From assembly GCA_031278845.1 (NCBI GenBank), contig JAITJQ010000007.1, positions 1 through 41,995 on the forward strand: DNA of 41,995 bases, given 5' to 3'. This document shows positions 20,959-33,300 of this stretch, one piece after another. Under the pieces are notes generated by a model. The model searched no databases. It worked only from the letters and a program-made list of their open reading frames with translations, and had not been told where the DNA came from. Every line of letters starts with the position of its first letter. Position 1 is the first letter of the stretch. A program made the translations under genes and the position numbers. The stretch is from Puniceicoccales bacterium. GTDB lineage: Bacteria > Verrucomicrobiota > Verrucomicrobiia > Opitutales > LL51.

Positions 20959-23060
20959 GTTTTAGTACGAAATTTAGTAACATGTTGGCAACGGTATCGC
21001 GCTATAACGATATCTTGTTGGCTTTGGTCGTCGTCGCCGTTATTATGCTGCTGATCGTGCCCATTCCAACCGCTCTATTCGATCTGCTATTGGCGCTTAA
21101 CCTGTCGATGAGTATCGCCCTGCTCATATTGGCGATGTATATTCCACGCGTGCTTCACATATCGACCTTTCCCAGTATTCTGCTTTTTACAACGCTATTT
21201 CGTTTGGCGTTGAATGTTACCAGTACGCGAATGATTTTGCTGACTGCCGATGCCGGTGAAATTATCTTCACCTTCGGCGATTTTGTCGTCCAAGGAAACT
21301 TCGTCGTCGGTGCGGTTATCTTCGGTATTTTGCTCATCGTTCAATTCGTCGTCATTACGAAGGGTGCGGAACGTGTTTCGGAGGTGTCAGCCCGTTTTAC
21401 ATTGGATGCGATGCCGGGTAAGCAGATGAGTATCGATGCGGATTTGCGGGCAGGCAGTATCGATACGGATCAGGCTAAGCAAAAGCGTACGGATTTGGAA
21501 CAGGAAAACCAACTCTACGGTGCTATGGACGGGGCGATGAAATTCGTCAAAGGAGATACCATTGCCGGGTTAATCATGACCGCCATTAACATCGTTGCAG
21601 GACTCATTATTGGTGTTTTTCAAAAGGGTATGTCGGCGGATAAGGCGATCACAACCTATGCGATTCTTACCATCGGTGATGGTCTCATTTCCACAATACC
21701 CTCCCTGCTCATTTCCATTACAGCCGGTGTCATCGTAACTCGGGTGAGTTCCAGCGATGCGAAACCCCTGGGTAATGATATCGGTAAACAGCTCCTATCG
21801 AAGCCCAAATCATTGGTTGTTGCGGGATTCATTATTATTGGGTTTATGCTCATTCCAGGATTTCCAAAGCTTCCATTTTTAGCCCTTGGTGTTTTGGCCA
21901 TCCTGACCGGTCGCTCGCTGATGCAGACGGAGGGAAAACCGCAGGGAGGTAGCGGCGAGATCGCTAAAGTCGCTAAAAACACCGGATTGCCTTCAGATAT
22001 CGCACCCAATACGCCTACATTTAAGGAGGAGAAGGGCGAATTCTCGGTCACAGTGCCGCTACTACTCGATGTGGCGACTTCCATTGAAGAATCCGTAGAT
22101 CCAATGGTTCTCAATGACCAATTGATCCAAGTTCGGCGGGCGTTATATTTCGATTTGGGTGTACCATTCCCGGGAATTCACCTGCGCTTCAACGAAAATT
22201 TAACGGATGGAATGTACCAGATTCTTTTGCAGGAGGTACCGGTTTCCCAGGGACGTATTTTAAAGGGAAGTGTACTGGTTCGCGAGACAAAGGAAAGTCT
22301 CGGCATTTTGAACATCCCTTACCAGGAGGAAAAAGCGTTTTTACCCAATATTCCAGCGCTATGGGTTGCAAAGGATCTCATTCCGCAGATGGATAAGGCG
22401 AGCATCAATTACATGACATCGCCCCAGATTTTGACCTACCACCTCTCATTTATCCTGAAGAAGTACGCTTCTGAATTCATCGGATTACAGGAGACGCGAT
22501 TTATTTTAGAAAATTTTGAGAAAAATTTTCCGGAGTTAGTCAAAGAAGTCCAGCGCGTATTACCCGTACAAAAGATTGGAGAAGTTTTACAGCGACTGGT
22601 TCAGGAGGACGTATCCATTCGCAATTTACGCCTCATCATGCAGTGTCTCATCGATTGGGGACAGAAGGAAAAGGAACCCATACTGTTGGCTGACTATGTG
22701 CGGACGAGTTTGAAGCGCTACATTAGTTACAAGTACAGTGGTGGACAGAATATTTTAGGGGTTTATTTGCTGGATCCCGGTACGGAGGACGTCATTCGCA
22801 AATCCATTCGCCAGACTTCGGCAGGGAGCTATTTGGCGTTGGAACCGAATACGGCGAAGAAAATTGTCACCACGGTCAAGGAGGAGGTGGGGGATTTCAC
22901 ACAGGAGACGAATCGTCCCGTACTGCTCACTTCCATGGATATTCGCCGCTACGTCCGTAAATTAATTGAGTTAGAGTTATACGAATTGCCGGTACTCTCC
23001 CACCAGGAACTCACCGAAGAGATTACCATACAACCCCTCGGAAGAATTGCCGTAACATAA
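20955..23060 (+). CDS. sctV: T3SS export gate protein SctV (LcrD/YscV/FlhA family)
   Basis: A 701-residue FHIPEP-family protein. The N-terminal half has seven or eight hydrophobic segments (about 18-330) and the family signature near TLFRLALNVTSTRMILL. A conserved charged loop follows with VTKGAERVSEV, RFTLDAMPGKQMSIDADLRA and LYGAMDGAMKFVKGD. The C-terminal half (about 345-701) is the cytosolic domain that forms the nonameric ring and receives substrates and chaperones. Injectisome sctV fits better than flagellar flhA because no flagellar gene is near and a YscY-like gene precedes it. A Shine-Dalgarno-like AAAGG lies 6 nt before the ATG. The next gene starts 8 nt after the stop. Confidence 0.93.
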   Translation: MSFSTKFSNMLATVSRYNDILLALVVVAVIMLLIVPIPTALFDLLLALNLSMSIALLILAMYIPRVLHISTFPSILLFTTLFRLALNVTSTRMILLTADAGEIIFTFGDFVVQGNFVVGAVIFGILLIVQFVVITKGAERVSEVSARFTLDAMPGKQMSIDADLRAGSIDTDQAKQKRTDLEQENQLYGAMDGAMKFVKGDTIAGLIMTAINIVAGLIIGVFQKGMSADKAITTYAILTIGDGLISTIPSLLISITAGVIVTRVSSSDAKPLGNDIGKQLLSKPKSLVVAGFIIIGFMLIPGFPKLPFLALGVLAILTGRSLMQTEGKPQGGSGEIAKVAKNTGLPSDIAPNTPTFKEEKGEFSVTVPLLLDVATSIEESVDPMVLNDQLIQVRRALYFDLGVPFPGIHLRFNENLTDGMYQILLQEVPVSQGRILKGSVLVRETKESLGILNIPYQEEKAFLPNIPALWVAKDLIPQMDKASINYMTSPQILTYHLSFILKKYASEFIGLQETRFILENFEKNFPELVKEVQRVLPVQKIGEVLQRLVQEDVSIRNLRLIMQCLIDWGQKEKEPILLADYVRTSLKRYISYKYSGGQNILGVYLLDPGTEDVIRKSIRQTSAGSYLALEPNTAKKIVTTVKEEVGDFTQETNRPVLLTSMDIRRYVRKLIELELYELPVLSHQELTEEITIQPLGRIAVT

Positions 23061-23068
23061 GGAAAACT

Positions 23069-24310
23069 ATGAAAACATTACATGAAAAATTTATTCGCAC
23101 ACAAACGGAACAGTTTCTAAAAAAGATAGGTTGCTGTGTTCCCCTATCGGACGATGAGGAACCGGAGGAGGAAGTGGAAACAGCTCCCATTGCGCTGGAA
23201 GACTTAGAGCAAACGGTTATGAAAACCGTCGAAGAGACGGAGCAATTCTTTGCGCATTTCGGTTTAACACCCGAGCGACAGGAAGAACTTTTCCAAATGC
23301 CGATCATTCGGGAGAGCTTGGACGAAATAATCGCCGGTGTAGCCCGAGAGCGGGTGGAGTTGGAATTGGAATTTGGAGCGCCACGCAACGGTTGGGATCC
23401 GCTACCATTTGAAAAATCGGAGGAAACGGAGAAAATTCTTAAAAAACTAATGAAACGCACAAAAGAAGAAAAAATTAAAGCAGTTCATGTGGATACAATT
23501 TTTGATCAAAGCGCACAGGAACAAATCGCAGCGATTCAGAAACGCCTATCGGCGGCGCTAGAAGAGGTGAAAAATGCAGCCCAAGAGCAAAAGAAAGCGA
23601 TGACCCTACCCGCTTTACCCGTGGCACCAAGGCGTGAATCTTTGGTAGAGGCGGCATCGGCCGTTGCATTGTCCGATCTCCAGGAAAAACGTTCCATCGA
23701 TGCCGATTTCAAACGCCACTACGCGGAGCAACTAAAAGTTGTCATATCTCCGCAAAATCCACAGGCTATCCCTGAAGCGCATCCGTCACCTCAGAATGAA
23801 GCGCAATTGGTCGACCAGCAAGAGGCAACTACAAAAGATTTACAAACTCAAACGGAAAATGGACAACCTTCGAAATCTCCACAGGTGAGAACGGTAGAGG
23901 CGATTACAAAGGATATTGAAAAAATGCGTTTCGGTTCGGCGATTAAGGCTGGTCAGCAATCTGAGCCTAGCATGGCTGCGGAAGAAGTATTATCTCCGGA
24001 GGTGGTCGCCGACGAGGAGATGCCGAAAATACTTCGAAAGGTACCTACCACTCGGACAAATGGTGTCATCATTTCGGCGCTCAAATCCAAAATACAAAAG
24101 GGAGAACATCCCGCTGTGATAACGGAAGATATGGAGCTTAGACATCAGGATGTACCAGCGGTAAATCTATTTGAAGGGGGAGCATTGCCCGGGTTACCGC
24201 TCTACGGGAATGCGTCGTCGGGAACGGGTGATAGTCAGGAGGGAGAGGGTAAATCGAAAACGCTCCTCACCCATCGACGCCAAATGGGACCCCGTCGTTT
24301 TCAATTGTAG
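23069..24310 (+). CDS. Unrecognised 413-residue protein of the sctV operon
   Basis: A hydrophilic protein: an acidic, helical N-terminal region (about 1-170, with DDEEPEEEVE and long Glu/Lys helices), then an Ala/Gln-rich disordered middle (about 190-330), and a basic C-terminus (HRRQMGPRRFQL). No signal peptide or membrane segment. AAGGAAAA precedes the ATG. Position after sctV is where chlamydiae carry copN (SctW), but I see no SctW sequence marks. A role as gatekeeper, regulator, chaperone or substrate for the giant protein that follows is only a contextual guess. No terminator is visible between it and the next gene. Confidence 0.7.
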   Translation: MKTLHEKFIRTQTEQFLKKIGCCVPLSDDEEPEEEVETAPIALEDLEQTVMKTVEETEQFFAHFGLTPERQEELFQMPIIRESLDEIIAGVARERVELELEFGAPRNGWDPLPFEKSEETEKILKKLMKRTKEEKIKAVHVDTIFDQSAQEQIAAIQKRLSAALEEVKNAAQEQKKAMTLPALPVAPRRESLVEAASAVALSDLQEKRSIDADFKRHYAEQLKVVISPQNPQAIPEAHPSPQNEAQLVDQQEATTKDLQTQTENGQPSKSPQVRTVEAITKDIEKMRFGSAIKAGQQSEPSMAAEEVLSPEVVADEEMPKILRKVPTTRTNGVIISALKSKIQKGEHPAVITEDMELRHQDVPAVNLFEGGALPGLPLYGNASSGTGDSQEGEGKSKTLLTHRRQMGPRRFQL

Positions 24311-24394
24311 ATTAAAAATTTTCAATTACAGGTAAAATAAATAAAAAAATGAAAATATGATTCATAAAAAAACAAAGAAATAGGAGGAAAAAAA

Positions 24395-27300
24395 ATGGGA
24401 ATAAGAGTTGATCCTAAAGAGTACGCGGATGGGACACTGGGGAAAATGGCTCCTGATTTATTGGATCCGACAGATCCTCGCAATAATCCCTTCAATCCGG
24501 ACAAGACGTTCTCGTTCTATGAAGTCGAAATGAATATCGCTGAGGGTGCGAATGTGCCGATGTCAAAACCGGACTTTATCAAGAATCCGGGATCGGTCCC
24601 TTCGGCCATTAGTATGGGGATTTCGGAACCACCAACATTCTATCCACCGGATGTAACGCAAGGCGTTGTGAATGACCTATTTCCGAGTATTACGGAGCCC
24701 GTTATTGAAGGGCTACCGAGACCACGAGAAAGTGCTATCGATCGGGATTATACGAAGAATATAGGTGCATTACCCACCCTAGTACTTCATCCCCTCGACG
24801 AAACATTGACCGCAGCGGATGGACCGGGGTACAGTACATTGGAGTTTAAAACGAAAAAACCGGATATACCGAACCCAGTGAATTATACATGGGATAATCC
24901 GGAGACTGATGAAAGAGGATTATCGAAGACGAATGTCGAATGGCTTACCTTTCTTTCCCACGATACTTTTTTCAGCAATACGGGCTACCAATTGGACGAT
25001 ACACAGTTTCTCAATGTGAATACTTCGTTGCGTGAGCGACTAACTAATCCCGAGATTCAGAAGCAAGATAGCGTTTGGAAAAGTACGACCGAAGATTTTT
25101 TAAGGGAAATCGTTTTTGCTCCCGATTTACCTACCTCTGGTGGTAGTAATCCATTGAGTTGGGCAGAAATCGTCGCCTACGTGAATTACTACATGGTGAA
25201 GAACCATCTCGGTACGCAGTTCATCTATGTCAATGATGACAAAATTAGTTTGGAAGATGACGCTACGGATGTGGAAAAACGGGATGGTATTCAATCGGTG
25301 CCCTTATATTATCTTAGGGATCTCATCGCGGAAAAAACGTCCACTTTACTCTATAAGGATAAAATTAGTGCGATCGATTTGGCGGACCAGACCATTGCCT
25401 ATAATCTTCGCAAATTGCTAGGGACCTTTTTCGTAAAAAAAGTTAATGGAACTGATAGTGAGACCGTTGCCGACGCATTATGCCGCGATTTACTCATGGT
25501 TGGGGTATCAGCGGCATTAAAATCCCTCCAGAGTCATGCGGACATATTGGATGGTGAGACGAATGAAGAAATAGATAATAGAATTAAGGAAAAAATTTCA
25601 GAAAAAATAGAAGCTTATCTCAATGGTAATAACGATGGGGTATCCGTAACCTATTCGGGAAGTAATAATGTTAGAAACTTAGCCGGTCAAGTTTTCGATG
25701 ATTTTGTTAGCAAAGGTTATTTTGGGGCAACGGATAAGGATAATACTCTGGATAGCATGCGGAATGAAATTCGCGAATTATTTCTCTCTCTGGTGGGCGA
25801 TCTCGTCCTTAAGGAGGCGCGCAAATATAAATTGCGATGCCAAATTAGCCAGATCGATCATTATCTCAGTAAGGAATCCTATGATCAGATTAGTGGTGGT
25901 ATAAAATTTACGGATATAGGCGAACCGTTGACAGGAGACCAATTCCAAACCTTGCAAAAAGCGTTAAAATACGTCAAAAGTCAATTAATTCTATTGAAAA
26001 ACGAAAATCATTTACCTGCAGAATTAACGGTGGATGGGTTGATAACGGATTATAAACCCCTAGCGGAAAGCAATAGTACATTTGAAAATGTAACCAATTA
26101 TTTAAATGGAGATGCATTTGCCATTAAGCGGTATGTTGATCAGCGCGTACGGGAATCGATTAAACAAGCGGTACATACGACACTCGTTAGCGAATTGAAG
26201 GCTTCAAAGGTTCGCGATGAAATTAAAGCGATTTTCCCGATGGTCAATAATGCTGCCCAGGGAGAACGGGAAAAGTTACGCTACGCATTATCGGGGAATT
26301 TCCTTCCCGATTTGGAATCTTACATCGTCAATCGCGTTTTAGACGCAACGGTTCTAGGTCAGGACAATAGCAGCAGTAGTGGCGATCTACTGTCTTCGTT
26401 GATCAATGGATCCATTACGAATTTACCGATCAAGGATTGGATCAATGAGGGATTGAATTTATTTTTATCCGGCGGAGCTGATGCAGCAACCCGAAAGGAA
26501 TTGGAGGGAAAATACGTTTTTATTAAAGATACTACCATGCGACAGCATGCTACCGTAATTATACAAAAAATATTAAAATTAGACGAAAATTATCGGGAGG
26601 ATCAATCGCCCCTAGTGGCTGCCATTGAGAAGCAGATTTCCGAAGAGACACTGGTATTGGCGATGAAGGATAAGGTTGAAGCGCAACTACGGGATTTACA
26701 GTCTCTGATTTTCGGACAAAAAATTGCAACGATTAATGGCGTTCAAGTTTCGGCTAGCAATAACGAAACGGAAAAGTTTTTAGAATATACCTACGCCAAA
26801 ATTTTGAAGGATCACTACGAGCCTATTATTTATAATGATTTTGTAAAATTCACAAAATTACTGGGAGGGTGGTTTGGAACGGAGAAAGCTAAAAGTAGCA
26901 AGAGTGTGAGTACACTTTTGATGGAGAAAATTGAGGAATTGCGTACGAATTATGGTCAATATTATGACACGATACAATCTTTTCCGTGCCGTGGGGAAGT
27001 CTGCCTGTTTGAGGATAATACATCCCATCGTCACCCTAAATTGAATAATCAATATGATTTATTTTCTTCATTTTTCAAGGCGGATCGATCGGCTCTCAAT
27101 ATTTCTGCGCTTTTAGCAGACTACATCGATGTTTACGAGAAATATGGAGTCAAGTGTTATCGGGATTCTAAGAAGTACGATATCAGCGACTACAGCATCG
27201 AGCTGATGCATTTACTCGAAAAATATACGGATTTAGCGGGTGGCGACGATATCTTTGCGGAAGCCATTTTTGAGGGAATACGCGGCGAACAAATCGCATT

Positions 27301-30300
27301 AAAGCGGGAATTGGAAGCCATTGATTTGTTTTTGGAGTATAAAAAAGCTCAGGAATTCAAAAGGCAACTGAATGCCTATCTTTTGGACGAAACGGTTGCC
27401 GGTTGGCGTTCGGATACTGTTAAACGCCAGTTACTGGTCAATAAAATTTACAGTATGGCCGTCGACCATGAAATTATGCGTACCACTGACAACGGCGAAT
27501 ACGCTTCAGGGACGGTCGATACGAGCATTGTCAGTCTAAATGGGGAAAAGGAGTACGACGAGGAAGCGGGAGCCTATCTATATGCCAAGGGGATCGTCGA
27601 GCACGTGACCAAGTATAATTCCAATGAGGATATCAATATCCCCGTTGCGGAAATTTTAAATGCGATTGAGGCCTATAAGACAGCGGATTTATACGACAAA
27701 GAGGAGCTCCTATCGCAATTCAAGCGATTACTTGTTTCCTGCGAGCACATTCCCTATACGGATGGAACTTCCCTATTTTCACAGTTAACGAAATACATTA
27801 GTTCCGACAGCATTGATTTTTCACTTTTGACCCTGTTTGCTAACGTTTACCCGATGATAAAAAGCGACACCTATGTGGCGAAGGGGGTCGAAGATTTAGC
27901 CAAAAGTGTTTTAACCCATGCGGCAGCGGACATCAAGGCGCAAATGACTGCCGTTCACGCATCGGTTTATGCTTTAAATAGCGCGTTTGAGACGTTTATA
28001 GATCCGTCGACCTCAGATCACTGTGATACGCTTGGGACTAGTTTAGGTGGTTTGGTTCTTGCAACCAAGACCTTCGATGATGGTGGCGGTTATGCCTATA
28101 CCGTCAACACATTTATTGATACCTACAATGAACTCAGTACCGGTTTGAATGGACTTGTAAATCCGGCGAGAAATTTAATAACAAACCTTAAAAATGCCGG
28201 CCTAGCTACAGCGGATGGGGTCTTTGATAATATCCAAGCTGAATTGAATGCAATCAGAGTGAAGATAAATAGTATATATGGTGGAATTAATCTAACGCAG
28301 GCGGGGAGTATCACCAATGAGACAAATCTTAAGAATTCGATCAATGATTTATTGACCTTTTTAGACCATATTGAAGTTGCATTTTTCATCGAAAAAGAAC
28401 AAAAGAAATACCCCACTTGGTATACGGCCAGAAGCGGAGACGATTCACCCTATAATTGCCTATTGGAAGACTTAAAAGTGTTTGCATCAGCAGGAACAAG
28501 TCAAGAAGTTATTTTAAATAAATTGATCAAATTTTTAGAAACCGATGAAGCGAGTTATTCACTGGTTGATAATTTCAGCATTAGTTTATTACCACTCAAA
28601 GGTGACTATAATTTGAGTGACATTGGTACCATTGGAGACGAGAATTACGTACGGGGTATTTTATCGAGTTGGGAGGCCAATGGAGTAAACAGTCTGAAGG
28701 AAATTTTTACCAATGCGAGTTACGATCCCGCAAGCAAATTTGAAGCATATGGGGCGAATTTCAATACTTTAAATACTGCCATAGCGGATTTAGTCGGCGT
28801 GACTTCAGCGGGCGGGGTAACCGCATTAACAAATGCGATTAATAATTTACAACTCATATCGCCACTTTCTTCAGATTTTAATATTTCCGATGAGACTTCC
28901 ATCGAGAAGGATCAGTATGTCTATTTATTCAATCAAGTTGCGAGCGCCTACAATGAGGCCATTGGGTTCTTAAGGGGCGTAGAAGTCGCAAACTATTTAA
29001 AGATATTCGATGGGACAATAGGGAGTCCTGTTGATGCCATAGCTGCCTTTGAGGTGATGCATAACCAATTAACGGCATTGGAAAACAAGCTTGAGGGCGA
29101 CGACTACATGGGGAAAATCAAAAGTGGCACACAATTCGGGACGGATCCAAACAATAAATTGACAGATTTAGGGGTGACTCATGGTAATGAGGTTTTACAA
29201 TGGTTGGTTGATGCTTTACGGCAAAGTAAAAAAACAACTTTGTGTAACCTGTTGTCTGCGATCGTACCCTCCACTTGGAATACGAATTTTACCAACTTAG
29301 ATACGCTGAGGACGATATTAAAGGGGTTTATCGATCAAGAGGAACTGGGTAGTACGGAGAGCAGAGGTTTTACAATTACCAAAGCGGATTGTCTAAAGTT
29401 ACTCGATATGATCGATCGAGCTACCTACGATGGTAGTACTCTTTCACCCGTTAAGTATACGGATACATCGGAAACGGGTACACTCAAAGATGCAGTAGAT
29501 GGTGAGGTTAAAACGGAGAATCCTTCCGCAGCAGAACTTACGCCTGAAAATTGTCAATATTTCACAGACGCACAAAGGGTTCCCGGGCCATATTTTACAA
29601 ATATGCCGGGTGTTCCGAGGGCATTAAACTTGGGGAAATTATATGATGTCATCGGTAACATTATTGTAAGCGGAGAAGGGCCTTCTGAGGATATTACTCC
29701 CGTCCCAGCAATCGATTCTAGGGTAGATGGAGGAGGGGGCGTTATCCAACGAGTCGACAGTACCTATGATCGTTCGCGATGGTTTGTGAGTCAATTTACA
29801 TCTGCCTACAATACAATTGTCAGTGACTTTAATCTGGATGGCATTTCTCCATTATCAGATAGCCTTGCGGAAGCCGTAGCGTCCTATAAAACTGATCTCA
29901 CTGCTTTGACTGAAGCTGAAGCCGCAGAGCCATCTGATCCAAATAATATTACTGCTGCAAAAGGCAAATTGCTCGCAAATTATAGTGCGAATACGGGACT
30001 ATACGCAAAAGTAAAAGAAATATTGAATCCTCTCAACGAAGTGAAGACGATCATAAAGGAACTAGTATCAAAAGAACAGGACAATTTATTGACCAATGGC
30101 GGCATAAATTGGAGTGAGATTAGCGATGATTTGTCGCAAGATACCGATGTTAAGTCAATCACATTAAATGACCAATCATTTTACATTAAGAAATTCAAGG
30201 ATATAACGAGCGAAACGGAATTCTATGTTGTCCAAAGCGGGAATGGTGCTGATAGGGTTAAAACGTTTTTAACATCGAGCGATGGAGAAAAATTACAATC

Positions 30301-33300
30301 CCTTATCGCGGCAGAGATCGAGTTATACCAATCATTTAACAATCAAATGGTCGTCAATATCGTCGATCGCCTGGGCGATTATAATGCAGGAGGTTACGTA
30401 GTGATTGATTTTCTAGAAAAATACATCATCGATACCACGGGAAATATTTTTACGAATGAATTTGATGCCCAGATTGCGGCTTTAGCTACCGGGAAAGATT
30501 TGTCCCTATTAGAGATGTATCAGGGGGTGTATGCCTATGAAATAAAATCGAAGATCGACGATGCTGATGAAGTATTTCAAGAATTTTTGGATACTTCGAA
30601 TACGGAAAACTTTTGGCAATTGGCAGAAAGCTATGTTTTTGCTGATGTAAATGACGAGACTGAAGTTACAGTAAAGATTGTCGGCGAATTAGCTTGCTCC
30701 GACACGGAAGCTGCCAAGGAAAACTACATAAAAAGTTTAAAGACAGATATTTATAATACTTTGACAAAAACGGATATTGGGGATGATGCAGCTGTTCCTA
30801 GACTAGATACCATTCTGGCCGATCTGAGGACTGCTATCGAAGCTTCTACAGACCGAAGTGTAGGGTCTGATAAACTTAAGCCACTCAATGATTTTTTTGG
30901 AGACCTTTTGGGAAAAATAGAGCATGCGACATTTAGTGAAAAGGATCAAAATGTAACTCTGAAAGCGGATGATACGGATTTACCGAATGATATAACCATT
31001 ATAGTTACTGAGACCGATCAGAAAAAGTTAGGAGTTTACATCGATCAGATACTGGCGAATTTCCGCTATCAGGTTGTCAATGGATTGAAGGATGCTTTCA
31101 AAGATGCCAATGATCAATGTACGAAGGCACAACTGGAAGCGTTTAAAGCTCTATTATGTGCCATAACTGCTACCCCCGACTCAACATCCGTATATCTTTT
31201 CTCGGGTGATAATTCTACTAATCCCTACGTATTTTATGATGCGAGTGAAACTGGAGATACAAAACCTGGAAAAAAAGATTTATTGGTAGAACTTTTAACT
31301 GAGGCAGCCACATCATTGGAAACAAAAAATTCAGCTATAGGATCACAATCACCAGCCAATCCGGCAAGCACTTACTTTCTCCAAAGAACTGGGTTTGATT
31401 ACGATGCATGGGGCAACAGTGAAAAAAGTTCCATTGACGAGGCAATAGCATTGTTTACAGATGCCTTTGAAAATGTTACCTACGATGTAACTGGAAGTAT
31501 TACTTCCTACGGAACTGATTTAGCAGATTGGAATGCGTTTTGGGGGCAAGTGGACGACGAAAACTTCCCATTGTGTGACAAAATAAACGCAGTTTATACT
31601 GGGTTTAGTTTAGATGACGACATAAAAGCGTTCCAATATTTGTTTTTGCAGGCACTCGATGGTACCACAAATGGGAATTTTTCTAGCAGTAATGTGGCCC
31701 AATTAAGGGACATACTCAATGCATTTGATCAGTACTGTTTAGGAATTGAAGCAAGTAGCGACACTGATACCGAAATAATAGGATTTTTGCAACAAACGAA
31801 TGACGTTGGAACGGAAAGTGATACACCTTTGAATAAGGCATTGGCAGCAGAGACAGCAGGGACAATTTCTCCGGAAGCGTATTATACTTGGAACGATACG
31901 GCAATAACGAAAATTAATAAAGAACTCGTAAAATATCCTGAAAGTGAAACAATTAATCCGTCTGTTGATATTGAGGATGTTGCAAACCTCAGTGCTACTT
32001 ATGACGAAAAATATACGGATACCTACTGGCAATGTGTTTTGGATACCTATATGTATAATCTTTCTAACGAAAATGCCGCAACGATTGATACGGAGGATTT
32101 TGTGGAAGCTTTAAGCGCTCTCGTAGAATCGCTTCAAACAAATGGATATTTGGCTACAGGAGCAACTGGCTATGCCGACCAACAAAATCTTTTTACGAGT
32201 TTACAAACGCAATATGCAGCAATATGTTCGGCAATAGATAGTCCTACATGGACCATGTCGGAGACTATATTGTCCCTGGAGAAATTGAGGGATGAACTAG
32301 AAGTCGATGAAGAATGGATTGATGTCTTAACGGCGGCAAACAAGATTGACAGCACTGGTCACACTTTATCCGATGATGAAAAAAGCGCAATTGAAGCTAA
32401 AGTAAAAAACCTGATGGTACAGCAAGCCTTGCCGATGAAGGAGAAAGCACGCTACAATATCGTGAATGCTTTGGTTGCTCCCTATGAATTCGATAATAAA
32501 CAGGTGACACTGACACTCGAAACGATTAAGAGTGTACTGAATGATCCAAAGATAACAGCGGCAGATGCAACTAAAATTTTTGATTCTTTAACCCATGATA
32601 TTTTTAAATTATTGGGTGTACTTGACGGCGATACCATTAAAATTGGCAATTCTGGTACGGAGTCATTGTCAAGTATATTGAATTCTGTTTCCAAAGTTAT
32701 TGAAGGTTATAACGAAAAATTGGCAGGCATTTTTAATGCAAGTGTAAAGACAAAAACTGAATTGAATGCTGCTTTGTTGGCTTTACAGGGCTGTGATTTA
32801 GCGACGGTAAAAAGCAGCGTGGCGAGTGCGCTAGGGGATAATGAGAGTACAGCCAATGAGCTGCAAAAAAAAATCATTAAAGATCGTTTGCAAAACGCAG
32901 AAGCTATCCTCAATAGCCTTGGTTTATTAAAGGAGCATGTTGTATTATGTACCGATGCAAACTACGCTGCCTATAAAACTCGAGTAGGGGCAAATGCAAT
33001 GGATGAGAGTGCATGGAATGGGACATTGGCGGGTATTTTGTATGCCATTCCTAATGCATCTCCATTGGGTTTGGATGAATTAAAAACATTTTCCGAAAGA
33101 TTAAATAATCTTTTGGGTCAAGAGATCGCAGATAGCAACGATGTTCTTGATTTGGATGCTGCGGAGGCAGTGGAAAATGTTTTGAACTGTAGTACAGCAA
33201 TCGAAAAATTGTTGCTATTGAATGTTTTACAAGGAAAATTGGGAGATGGCAACGGATACCTGGATGCAAGTAAGAAAGAAATAATCCAGAAATTTTTGTA

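Noticed and set aside
20955..23060. Flagellar FlhA instead of SctV
   Set aside because: No flagellar gene is visible and the small TPR-like gene before it fits an injectisome; not excluded by sequence alone.
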